This document shows, one piece after another, positions 37,155 through 46,168 of a DNA stretch of 58,119 nucleotides. The position numbers and the translations under genes are program-made. The notes beneath the pieces are model-generated. The model was not told the DNA's origin, did not search any database, and was given only the letters and a program-made list of their open reading frames with translations. Each line of letters starts with the position of its first letter. The first letter of the stretch is position 1. This stretch comes from Pseudomonas sp. CBZ-4 (GTDB lineage: Bacteria; Pseudomonadota; Gammaproteobacteria; Pseudomonadales; Pseudomonadaceae), in the NCBI RefSeq assembly GCF_000346755.1, contig NZ_ANNV01000181.1, positions 1 to 58,119 of the forward strand, read 5' to 3'.

Positions 37155-37313
37155 TCAGCGCTTGGCGATGATGTACACCGCGTGAATGATGCCTGGGAAA
37201 TAACCGCACAAGGTCAGCAGAATATTCAGCCAGAACGCACCGGCGAAACCCACTTGCAGGAACACACCCAGTGGCGGCAGCAGAATGGCGATGATGATAC
37301 GAATGATGTCCAT
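37155..37313 (-). CDS. yqaE: YqaE/Pmp3 family small membrane protein
   Basis: A 52-residue proteolipid of the Pmp3/YqaE (UPF0057) family with two hydrophobic helices: MDIIRIIIAILLPPLGVFLQ then FWLNILLTLCGYFPGIIHA. Homologues affect membrane potential and salt stress in yeast and plants; the bacterial role is unclear. ATG 37313 is the family start; the frame continues 31 residues upstream without similarity. It is convergent with pqqE and lies downstream of the toxin-antitoxin pair on the same strand. Confidence 0.9.
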   Translation of the reverse strand: MDIIRIIIAILLPPLGVFLQVGFAGAFWLNILLTLCGYFPGIIHAVYIIAKR

Positions 37314-37408
37314 GGGTTCAGCTCCAGAAAATCGGCTCGTGTGAGCCGTGTAGCTAATCGACCTTGGGGGTTCGTGAGGGTTCAGTGGGATCTGGCATAG
37401 CGCCACCG

Positions 37409-37729
37409 TCAGGCCAGAATTTCCAGGCCGTGCTTCTGCACGATGCTCAGTAGCTTGAGTGCCATGCCGCTAGGGCGTTTCTCGCCGGATTCCCACTGTT
37501 TCACCGTGGAGGCGCTGGTGTTGAGGTAGCGTGCGAAAACAGGTTGGCTGACGTGGCTGTTTTCGCGTAGCTCTTTAATTTTTTCTGCCGGGATTTGTTC
37601 CGGCACAGCAGACAAGCATGCTTCGTCATATTCACGAAGGGTGGTCTTAGTGATGGCGCCGATAGCGTAAAGCGCTTCAGCAGAATGGTGAATGGACTCA
37701 AACACCTCGCTTTTATACTTCTTGGTCAT
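37409..37729 (-). CDS. HTH antitoxin (XRE/HigA-NadS type) of a type II TA system
   Basis: A 106-residue protein with a C-terminal XRE helix-turn-helix: ELRENSHVSQPVFARYLN followed by TSASTVKQWESGEKRPSG (about residues 60-92). The N-terminal 50 residues would be the toxin-binding part. Start ATG 37729 lies 16 bases inside the end of the upstream toxin gene, the usual toxin-first layout of HigBA-like pairs. It probably neutralises the toxin and represses the shared promoter. Confidence 0.88.
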   Translation of the reverse strand: MTKKYKSEVFESIHHSAEALYAIGAITKTTLREYDEACLSAVPEQIPAEKIKELRENSHVSQPVFARYLNTSASTVKQWESGEKRPSGMALKLLSIVQKHGLEILA

Positions 37730-38078
37730 GATGTATCTCCACAAACTCCTTGAATTCCAGCATCCGCTGAATCTGTTCTTCATTGAAACGTTCATACGTC
37801 GTAGCCACTGACCTAAGCCAAACCAGTTCGCTCTGACTGATATTGCTTTGGTCTTGCTTGGCGAACAGCAATTGATATACCCAGTAGTGCCGACCCTTGG
37901 CCAATACGATGGAACGATGTCTGTTCTGGTTGAGGCGCTTTTTCCAAACACCACCTCCCAGATTATCTGCCTGCCCCTTCAACAATTGGCCAAACGCCTC
38001 CCTCAATTGCGAATCACAGATCCAGGCCTTGCTGGCTGCATCAGCAAATTTCCGGGTCTTGAATAACCTGAGCTTCAT
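37713..38078 (-). CDS. RelE/HigB-like toxin of a type II TA system
   Basis: A 121-residue RelE-superfamily toxin of the Gp49-like group, expected to cleave mRNA at the ribosome. The family core NLGGGVWKKRLNQNRHRSIV (about residues 44-63), RHYWVYQLLFAKQDQSNIS and a C-terminal helix are recognisable. ATG 38078 follows GGAAGGG; further upstream codons run into the operator. The surrounding DNA is visibly AT-richer than the neighbouring core genes, suggesting horizontal acquisition. Confidence 0.87.
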   Translation of the reverse strand: MKLRLFKTRKFADAASKAWICDSQLREAFGQLLKGQADNLGGGVWKKRLNQNRHRSIVLAKGRHYWVYQLLFAKQDQSNISQSELVWLRSVATTYERFNEEQIQRMLEFKEFVEIHHDQEV

Positions 38079-38099
38079 GGATATCCCTTCCAGCAAACA

Positions 38100-38114
38100 T
38101 ACCACCCAGTGGTA
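38100..38114. promoter_or_regulatory. Palindromic operator upstream of the TA pair
   Basis: TACCAC-CCA-GTGGTA is a perfect 6-bp inverted repeat with a 3-base centre, 22 bases upstream of the toxin start. This is the expected place for antitoxin autoregulation. Confidence 0.6.
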
Positions 38115-38239
38115 CAGATTAGAAATGGAGCACACCACAAAGCTCCACACCCCATCGGCAGTCCTTGCCGACGTCCGCTAAAAAGCCATTGTTTTCACAA
38201 GCGCTCAATCAACATTTTCAATCCAAAAATTTCACAGAC

Positions 38240-38278
38240 AAAAAAACGCCCCCAGCCAAAAGAATCAGGCCGGAGGCG
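38240..38278 (-). terminator. Terminator of the aminotransferase gene
   Basis: On the minus strand CGCCTCCGGCC pairs with GGCTGGGGGCG (plus 38268-38278 with 38247-38257; two G-T pairs), followed by seven T. It lies 36 bases after the gene's stop. Confidence 0.88.
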
Positions 38279-38313
38279 CCGCGTATACCGCGAGACGGTT
38301 CAGGAAATAAGAG

Positions 38314-39573
38314 TTAAACCGCGATGCCCTTGCGGCATTGCAGTTGCGCGGTGCGCACGCGGGAGAAGGCGCGTGCCAGGCGCAGGAGCATTTCGTCGAT
38401 GTTGCTTTTGCTCACCGTCAGCGCCGGGGTAAAGCGCAGGCAGTTGGATTGCGGGGCGTTGAGGATCAGGCCTTCGTGCAGCGCCGCTTTTACCACTGCA
38501 TCCGCAGAATCATCCGACAAGGTCAGGCCCCACATCAGGCCGTGGCCGCGCAGTTGGCCGTGGTCGTAGCGATAAGCCAGGCGGGCGAGGCCTTCGCCCA
38601 GGTGCAGGCCGGCTTCGCGTACATGCTCAAGAAAGCCGTGTTCCAGCACGGTATCGAGTACCGCCACGCCGGCCGACGCCATCAGCGCATTGCCGTGGTG
38701 GGTGCCTTCCAGCTCGCCCACTTCGAAGCAACAGGCGTTGCCCCGCGCCAGCAGCGCCGCCAGGGGCACGCCGCCGCCGAGGCCTTTGCCGAGGGTAATG
38801 ATGTCGGCGCGCACACCGTATTGCTGTTCGGCGAGCAAGGTGCCGCAGCGGCCGAGGCCGGTTTGCACTTCGTCGAGGATCAGCAGGATGCCCAGTTCGC
38901 GGCACAGGCGCTCGACGCCTTTGAGATAGTGCTCGGTCGCGGGAATCACGCCGGCTTCGCCCTGGATCGGTTCAAGCATGATCGCGACGGTTTGCGCATC
39001 CACAGCGGCATGCAGCGCCGGCAAATCGTTGAAGGGCACGTGGCTGAAGCCCGGCAATTGCGGTTCGAAGCGGTTGCCTGCGGCGCCCGCCGAAGCGGCC
39101 ATCGCCGCGAAGCTGCGCCCATGGCAACCGGCGCTGGCGCTGATGATCCGATAGGCGCCGCCGCGATGCAGCTGACCCCATTTACGCGCCAGCTTGATCG
39201 CCGCTTCGCAGGCTTCCGCGCCGCTATTGAGCAGGTAAGCCTGGTCGCTGCCGGTGCGGTGGCACAGGCGCTCGGCCAGGTTGAGTTGGGCGCGGTTATA
39301 CAGACCATTGCCCGGGTTGATCAGTGCCTGGGTCTGGTCGGCCAGGGCTTTGATCAACACTTGCGGGCTATGGCCGAGGCTGTTGGCGGCGTTGCCCTGG
39401 CTGAAATCCAGATAGGCACGGTCCTCACTGTCCCACAGCCAGGAGCCCTGGCCGCGTACGAAAACTTGCGGCGGCCGCGCCACGCTGGGCATCAGGGCAT
39501 CTCCCGACGGCGCTTCCTCCAGAATCAGGTCATCCAGGCTCGGCGCAGGGCGACGCATGTTGAACAGGTTCAC
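38314..39573 (-). CDS. Class-III PLP aminotransferase (acetylornithine/succinylornithine type)
   Basis: A 419-residue fold-type I aminotransferase of the ArgD/AstC/GabT superfamily. It has the LLNSGAEACEAAIKLARKWG cofactor segment (near residues 115-134), LILDEVQTGLGRCG with the PLP-ring aspartate, and the Schiff-base lysine K263 in ITLGKGLGGGVP. Start is GTG 39573 with a GGGGG run upstream; ATG 39558 has no ribosome binding site. The protein has a slightly longer N-terminus than ArgD. It is divergent from a LysR regulator. Substrate is not fixed by sequence; an omega-amino acid such as ornithine derivatives or GABA is possible. Confidence 0.85.
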   Translation of the reverse strand: MNLFNMRRPAPSLDDLILEEAPSGDALMPSVARPPQVFVRGQGSWLWDSEDRAYLDFSQGNAANSLGHSPQVLIKALADQTQALINPGNGLYNRAQLNLAERLCHRTGSDQAYLLNSGAEACEAAIKLARKWGQLHRGGAYRIISASAGCHGRSFAAMAASAGAAGNRFEPQLPGFSHVPFNDLPALHAAVDAQTVAIMLEPIQGEAGVIPATEHYLKGVERLCRELGILLILDEVQTGLGRCGTLLAEQQYGVRADIITLGKGLGGGVPLAALLARGNACCFEVGELEGTHHGNALMASAGVAVLDTVLEHGFLEHVREAGLHLGEGLARLAYRYDHGQLRGHGLMWGLTLSDDSADAVVKAALHEGLILNAPQSNCLRFTPALTVSKSNIDEMLLRLARAFSRVRTAQLQCRKGIAV

Positions 39574-39710
39574 AGATCACCCCCGATAGCAACCGGACCT
39601 TGGTCGGTCCACCCGGCCACTACGGCCATGAGGTTTTTTGCCTTGCCTATGTAAACGCTGTCTGAAGAAACGCTGTTCATTGCCCGATCTGGCCCTGTAA
39701 GCCCTGCGAA

Positions 39711-39730
39711 TAGGCGCTAGACTAGGCGCC
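39711..39730. promoter_or_regulatory. Near-perfect palindrome in the LysR/aminotransferase divergent gap
   Basis: TAGGCGCTAG-A-CTAGGCGCC contains GGCGCTAG facing CTAGGCGCC with one extra G, and a direct repeat TAGGCGC (39711, 39723). It lies about 53 bases before the LysR start, a plausible autoregulatory LysR site. Confidence 0.45.
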
Positions 39731-39782
39731 TCGGGGGCCAACGGCCATTTCGATTTTCCAGCTTTTTCGATAAGTAAGCCTT

Positions 39783-40682
39783 ATGGATTTCAAGCAACTG
39801 CGTTATTTCGTCGCGGTGTATGAGGAAGGCCACGTCGGCCGTGCCGCCGAGCGTCTGTCGATCTCCCAACCGGCGCTGTCCCAGCAGATTCGCCAGCTGG
39901 AGCAGAACCTCGATGTGAGCCTGTTCGAACGCAGCAGCAAACGCCTGTTGCCGACCCTGGCGGCCCACACGCTGTACAACCACGCGTTGCCGCTGATCGA
40001 TGGCATGCAGCAAGCCGTCGAAGCCTTGCGCAACTTCAAGGGCCAGGCCATGCGCACCTTGGCCATCGGCGTGCTGCAAACCGTGCACACCAGCCTGGTC
40101 CCGCAAATGCTTGAACGAGTGCGCAAGGCCCAGCCCCATCTGGTGGTGCAGATCTACGAATTGACCGGTTTGGAGATTGAACGGCGACTGCTGAACGGCT
40201 CGCTGGACATCGGCATCAGCTACCTGCCCCCCCGCCAGCCCGGACTGCACGGCGCACTGCTGTACGAAGATGAGTTGAAGGTCGTCATCCCCGAAGATCA
40301 CCCGCTGCGGGAATTCAAGAAAGTCTCGCTGAAACAGGCGGCCGAGTTGCCAATGTTGCTGCTGGGGGAAGAGTTTCAGGTGCGGCAGATCTGGCAGGGC
40401 CAGTTGGCCAACCTCGGGCGGCGTCCGCAGGTACAGGCCGAGTTGAACACCATGGTGGGGATTCTCGACAGTTTGCCCAACACCCAACTGGCGACGGTGC
40501 TGCCAGGACGTTCCCAAGACGAACACAACAGCCAGTCACTGCTGTGGAAACCCTTGAGCGAACCCAGGGTGCCATTGAAAGTGGGCTTGGTGTGCCGCGA
40601 TGCACAGCGCCAACAGGCGACGGTGGCGCTGTTGCGCACCTTGCTCGAAGACGTGATGAATGCCCCGCAGGCCGGCGCCTGA
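39783..40682 (+). CDS. LysR family transcriptional regulator
   Basis: A 299-residue LysR-type regulator: winged HTH at residues 1-60 (MDFKQLRYFVAVYEEGHVGR, then ISQPALSQQIRQLE) and a periplasmic-binding-like effector domain (about 90-290, IGVLQTVHTSLVPQML; LLLGEEFQVR). It is divergent from the class-III aminotransferase and may control it. The effector is unknown. Confidence 0.92.
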   Translation: MDFKQLRYFVAVYEEGHVGRAAERLSISQPALSQQIRQLEQNLDVSLFERSSKRLLPTLAAHTLYNHALPLIDGMQQAVEALRNFKGQAMRTLAIGVLQTVHTSLVPQMLERVRKAQPHLVVQIYELTGLEIERRLLNGSLDIGISYLPPRQPGLHGALLYEDELKVVIPEDHPLREFKKVSLKQAAELPMLLLGEEFQVRQIWQGQLANLGRRPQVQAELNTMVGILDSLPNTQLATVLPGRSQDEHNSQSLLWKPLSEPRVPLKVGLVCRDAQRQQATVALLRTLLEDVMNAPQAGA

Positions 40683-40704
40683 CTTTTTCGCGGGCAAAAG
40701 AAAA

Positions 40705-40723
40705 CCCCGCCGAAGCGGGGCTT
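40705..40723. terminator. Terminator downstream of the LysR gene
   Basis: CCCCGC-CGAA-GCGGGG (40705-40720) flanked by AAAA on the left and CTTT on the right. A short tetraloop hairpin in the gap between the LysR gene and the convergent acyl-CoA dehydrogenase gene; it may work in both directions. Confidence 0.65.
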
Positions 40724-40908
40724 TGCAGACTGTTTCCCTGACATCCATTTCACTCCGCCGTCCTGGCAGAATCCTACGTGTCCGTGTTGTTGCTTTGCGC
40801 TTCCTGCGCGACGTCCATGTGAAGTAGATTATCTGTGGATCCAATTTGGCGATAGAGGACGAATAGCAGCACGTCATGTAAGAGAATGCTTACACGCCCT
40901 CCAAGCCC

Positions 40909-42687
40909 TTAGAACAGTGCCTCATCCAGCAAAAACAGCGATTCGCTACCAGCTTTTACCGACGCGCTCAGCGACTGGATACGCGGCAGCAGACGCGCAA
41001 AGTAGAAGCGCGCCGTGCCCAGTTTGCTGGCGTAGAAGTCTTCCTCGGCCTCTTTGCCCAGCGCCGCCTTGGCCATGCGTGCCCACATATAGGCGTACGC
41101 CATGTATCCAAATGCATGCAAATACTCCACGGAGGCCGCGCCGATTTCATTCGGGTTGGTCTTCGCGCGGTCCAGCACCCAGGCGGTCAATTCATCGAGG
41201 TTATCCACCGCCGCACTCAGCGGCTTGGTGAATTCGGCCAACTCGGCGCCTGTCGACGCGATGAATTGGCGGATCTCGTCGGCGAACAAGGTGTAGAACG
41301 CCCCGCCGCTGCCGACGATCTTGCGGCCCATCAAGTCCAGCGCCTGGATGCCGTTGGTGCCTTCGTAGATCTGGGTGATGCGCACGTCACGCACCAACTG
41401 CTCCTGGCCCCATTCACGAATGTAGCCGTGGCCGCCAAACACTTGCTGGCCGAGCACGGTGGTTTCCAGGCCGAGGTCGCTCAAGAATGCCTTGGCGACG
41501 GGTGTCAGCAGCGCCACCAGGTTATCCGCACGCTCGCGAGCCGCCGGGTCTTCGCTGAACTTGGCGATGTCCAGCTGCGTCGCGACGTAGGTGGAGAATG
41601 CGCGGCCGCCTTCGTTCGCCGCCTTCATGGTCAGCAGCATGCGCCGCACGTCCGGATGGACGATGATCGGGTCGGCCACTTTGTCCTTGGCCTGGGCACC
41701 GGTCGGCGCACGGCTTTGCAGACGGTCACGCGCGTATTCAATCGCGTTCTGGTACGAGCGCTCCCCCGACGCCAGGCCCTGGATACCAACACCCAGGCGC
41801 TCGTAGTTCATCATGGTGAACATCGCCGCCAAACCGCGGTTCGGCTCGCCCACCAGGTAACCCACGGCGCCATCGAAGTTCATCACACAGGTCGCGGACG
41901 CCTGGATGCCCATCTTGTGTTCGATCGAGCCACAGCTCACCAGGTTACGCGCGCCCAGGCTGCCATCGGCATTGACCATGAACTTCGGCACGAGGAACAA
42001 CGAAATGCCCTTGGGACCGGCCGGCGCATCCGGCAGCTTGGCCAGCACCAGATGGATGATGTTGTCGGTCAGGTCGTGCTCGCCACCGGTGATAAAGATC
42101 TTGGTGCCGCTGATGGTGTAGGAACCGTCCGCCTGCGGCTCGGCCTTGGTGCGAATAATCCCCAGGTCCGTACCGGCATGGGCTTCGGTCAGGCACATGG
42201 AGCCAGCCCACTCACCGGAGTACATCTTCGGCAGGTAGATGGCCTTCAGCTCTTCACTGGCATGGGTGTTGATCGACACACAGGCGCCGGAGGTCAGCAT
42301 CGGGTACAGGCCGAACGCCAGGCTCGACGAGTTGATCATCTCCTCGACCTGAGCCGAGACCGCCTTGGGCATGCCCATGCCGCCGAACACCGGATCACCG
42401 CCTACACCGACCCAACCGCCTTCAGCGTAGGTTTTGTAGGCCTGTGGATAACCATCCGGGGTAAACACCGCCGTGTCTTCCCAACGGCAACCCTGCTCAT
42501 CGCCGCCACGGCTGAGGGGGGCGATGGATTTGGCGGTGACTTTGCCGGCTTCTTCGAGGATGGCCTCTACGGTTTCGGCGTCAACGGTGTCTGCCAATGC
42601 CGGCAATTGGGCCCAAGTGGTGGCGACCTCGAAGACTTCATTGAGGACGAAGCGCATATCACGCAGCGGCGCTTTGTAATCAGCCAT
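40909..42687 (-). CDS. FadE-type acyl-CoA dehydrogenase (paralogue 1)
   Basis: A 592-residue FAD-dependent acyl-CoA dehydrogenase of the DmdC/FadE-like long form, catalysing the first oxidation of fatty acyl-CoA. It opens MADYKAPLRDMRFVLNEVFE, has the FAD/acyl motif GSMCLTEAHAGTDLG, FITGGEHDLTDN, and the catalytic glutamate E442 in YEGTNGIQALDL, followed by a C-terminal helical domain. ATG 42687 was chosen by family alignment; the frame upstream is leader. P. aeruginosa has a like cluster (PA0506-PA0508) before its bio operon. Confidence 0.93.
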   Translation of the reverse strand: MADYKAPLRDMRFVLNEVFEVATTWAQLPALADTVDAETVEAILEEAGKVTAKSIAPLSRGGDEQGCRWEDTAVFTPDGYPQAYKTYAEGGWVGVGGDPVFGGMGMPKAVSAQVEEMINSSSLAFGLYPMLTSGACVSINTHASEELKAIYLPKMYSGEWAGSMCLTEAHAGTDLGIIRTKAEPQADGSYTISGTKIFITGGEHDLTDNIIHLVLAKLPDAPAGPKGISLFLVPKFMVNADGSLGARNLVSCGSIEHKMGIQASATCVMNFDGAVGYLVGEPNRGLAAMFTMMNYERLGVGIQGLASGERSYQNAIEYARDRLQSRAPTGAQAKDKVADPIIVHPDVRRMLLTMKAANEGGRAFSTYVATQLDIAKFSEDPAARERADNLVALLTPVAKAFLSDLGLETTVLGQQVFGGHGYIREWGQEQLVRDVRITQIYEGTNGIQALDLMGRKIVGSGGAFYTLFADEIRQFIASTGAELAEFTKPLSAAVDNLDELTAWVLDRAKTNPNEIGAASVEYLHAFGYMAYAYMWARMAKAALGKEAEEDFYASKLGTARFYFARLLPRIQSLSASVKAGSESLFLLDEALF

Positions 42688-42810
42688 GGCAAACCTCGTG
42701 AGAACGTGAAAAGTAATTCGGTAAGTGTCGGTTTTACAGGCTCCGAGTGTACCCGAACAACTTTTCAGACACATAGGGTCCACTTGTGACTGTTTGGTAT
42801 TTTTAAGTCA

Positions 42811-44580
42811 TCAGAGCGCAAATGCCTCCGCCGGCAGACTCATCAGGCATTCGCTGCCCGCCTCTACCGCAGCGCGGTGGGTAGCGGTACGTGGCAACAG
42901 GCGCTTGAAGTAGAACTCGCAAGTGGCCAGCTTGGCCTTGGCGAAGTCGGCATCATCCTGCTCAAGGGCAGCAATCGCCATGCGCAACCACAGGTAGGCG
43001 AGTACCACGTAGCCGCTGTACATCAAGTAATCCACCGCCGCCGCGCCGACCTCATCGGGGTTCTTCATGGCGGCCATACCAACCTTGGTGGTCAGCTCGC
43101 CCCATTCCCCATTCAGTTGATTGAGTTGCGCCACATAAGCCTTGAGCTGAGGATGCTCGGCGTTTGCCCCGCAGAACTTATGCACAATTTTGGTAAACCC
43201 GCGCAGCAACTTGCCTTGGCTGCCGAGCACCTTGCGCCCGAGCAAGTCGAGGGCCTGGATGCCGTTGGTGCCCTCATAGATCGGCGCAATCCGCGCATCA
43301 CGCGCCAGTTGCTCCATGCCCCATTCGCGAATGTAACCGTGGCCGCCGAATATCTGCATGCCGTGGTTAGTCACCTCAAGGCCCGTGTCAGTCATAAAGG
43401 CCTTGCAGATCGGGGTGAGGAACGCCAACAGGTCTTCGGCCTCCTGGCGCTGTGCCGCGTCGCTGCTCAGGTGCGCGGTGTCGAGCAACTGCGCGGTGAA
43501 ATAGGTCAGGGCGCGGTTGCCTTCGTTGAAGGCTTTCATGGTCAGCAACATGCGCCGCACGTCGGGGTGCACGATGATCGGGTCGGCGGCTTTGTCCGGG
43601 GCCTTGGCGCCGGTCAGCGCGCGCATTTGCAGGCGGTCGTTGGCGTACTTGATCGCGCCCTGGAAGCTCGCCTCGCCGTTGCACAAGCCCTGCATGCCGG
43701 TGCCCAGGCGCGCGTGGTTCATCATGGTGAACATGCAATTGAGGCCTTTGTTCGCCTCGCCGATCAGGAAGCCCTTGGCTCCGTCGAAGTTCAGCACGCA
43801 GGTGGCCGACGCCTTGATGCCCATCTTGTGTTCGATGGAGCCACAGTGCACCGCGTTGCGCGCGCCGGAGTCGGCATGGAACTTGGGCACGATAAACAAC
43901 GAGATGCCCTTGGTGCCCGCCGGCGCGTCCGGCAGCTTGGCCAGCACCAGGTGGATGATGTTCGCGCTCATGTCGTGCTCGCCGGCCGAGATGAAGATCT
44001 TGCTGCCGGTGAGCGCATAACTGCCGTCCGCCTGGGGCACGGCGCGGGTCTTGATCAGGCCCAGGTCGGTGCCGCAGTGGGCTTCGGTGAGGCACATGGT
44101 GCCGGTCCACTCGCCGGCAGTGAGTTTGCTCAGGAACGTGTCTTTCTGCTCAGCGCTGCCGTGGGCGTGGATCGCCGACATGGCGCCGTGGGTCAGCCCT
44201 GGATACATGCCCCAAGAGGTATTGCTGGAGCCGATCATCTCGCTGATCACCAGGCCCAGGGATTGCGGCAAGCCTTGGCCGCCGTAGGCCGGATCTGCCG
44301 CCACGCCGTGCCAGCCGCCTTCCACATATTGGGCGAAGGCTTCCTTGAAGCCCTTGGGCGTGGTGACCACGCCATTATCGAAATGGCAGCCTTCTTCATC
44401 GCCACTGCGGTTCAGCGGTGAAAGCACGTTTTCGCAGAATTTCGCGCCTTCTTCGAGGATCGCGCTGACCATGTCCGGGCTGGCGTCGGTCGCCCCCAGC
44501 GCAGCGTAGTGGCCGTGGAAATCAAACACGTTGTCGATCAGAAAGCGCATGTCGCGCAGGGGAGCTTTGTAGTCAGGCAT
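42811..44580 (-). CDS. FadE-type acyl-CoA dehydrogenase (paralogue 2)
   Basis: A 589-residue paralogue of its neighbours. It begins MPDYKAPLRDMRFLIDNVFD and carries GTMCLTEAHCGTDLG, FISAGEHDMSAN and catalytic glutamate E436 in YEGTNGIQALDL. Compared with paralogue 1 it keeps the same blocks but differs in the flexible acyl-binding regions, consistent with a different chain-length preference. It lies 123 bases upstream of paralogue 1 on the same strand and 90 bases downstream of the GGDEF gene. Confidence 0.93.
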   Translation of the reverse strand: MPDYKAPLRDMRFLIDNVFDFHGHYAALGATDASPDMVSAILEEGAKFCENVLSPLNRSGDEEGCHFDNGVVTTPKGFKEAFAQYVEGGWHGVAADPAYGGQGLPQSLGLVISEMIGSSNTSWGMYPGLTHGAMSAIHAHGSAEQKDTFLSKLTAGEWTGTMCLTEAHCGTDLGLIKTRAVPQADGSYALTGSKIFISAGEHDMSANIIHLVLAKLPDAPAGTKGISLFIVPKFHADSGARNAVHCGSIEHKMGIKASATCVLNFDGAKGFLIGEANKGLNCMFTMMNHARLGTGMQGLCNGEASFQGAIKYANDRLQMRALTGAKAPDKAADPIIVHPDVRRMLLTMKAFNEGNRALTYFTAQLLDTAHLSSDAAQRQEAEDLLAFLTPICKAFMTDTGLEVTNHGMQIFGGHGYIREWGMEQLARDARIAPIYEGTNGIQALDLLGRKVLGSQGKLLRGFTKIVHKFCGANAEHPQLKAYVAQLNQLNGEWGELTTKVGMAAMKNPDEVGAAAVDYLMYSGYVVLAYLWLRMAIAALEQDDADFAKAKLATCEFYFKRLLPRTATHRAAVEAGSECLMSLPAEAFAL

Positions 44581-44670
44581 GGCAATGTCTCCGGCAGCAG
44601 ATGGCTTCAACCTACTGCTGGCAACACGCCCGGACAATCACTGTAGCGCTGCTGAATACAGCGCCATTAC

Positions 44671-45960
<1,290 letters not shown>

Positions 45961-46111
45961 GGGTAAAACTCCGACCCGCAAATGAATGATGGCACTGTGC
46001 CTGTATGCAGACAGTTAAGCACAACCTGGCACGCATGTATCACATTGCCATCACTGTAACGGCAGCCGGTCGCAATCCCTGAGTGCTGCACTGGGGTTTT
46101 TTATCGCCCAC

Positions 46112-46146
46112 AAAAAAGCCGCCGCTCCCGTGAAGGAACGGCGGCT
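46112..46146 (-). terminator. Terminator of acyl-CoA dehydrogenase paralogue 3
   Basis: On the minus strand AGCCGCCG pairs with CGGCGGCT (plus 46139-46146 with 46117-46124), with extra inner pairs, then TTTTTT. It lies 22 bases after the stop codon and separates this gene from the downstream GGDEF gene. Confidence 0.88.
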
Positions 46147-46168
46147 CTGGAAGTGAACCCGGTAAGGC

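Noticed and set aside
41116..42789. 557-residue open frame antisense to acyl-CoA dehydrogenase 1, with similar frames opposite paralogues 2 and 3
   Set aside because: The same kind of antisense frame appears opposite all three paralogues because their codons are shared, which explains the apparent conservation.
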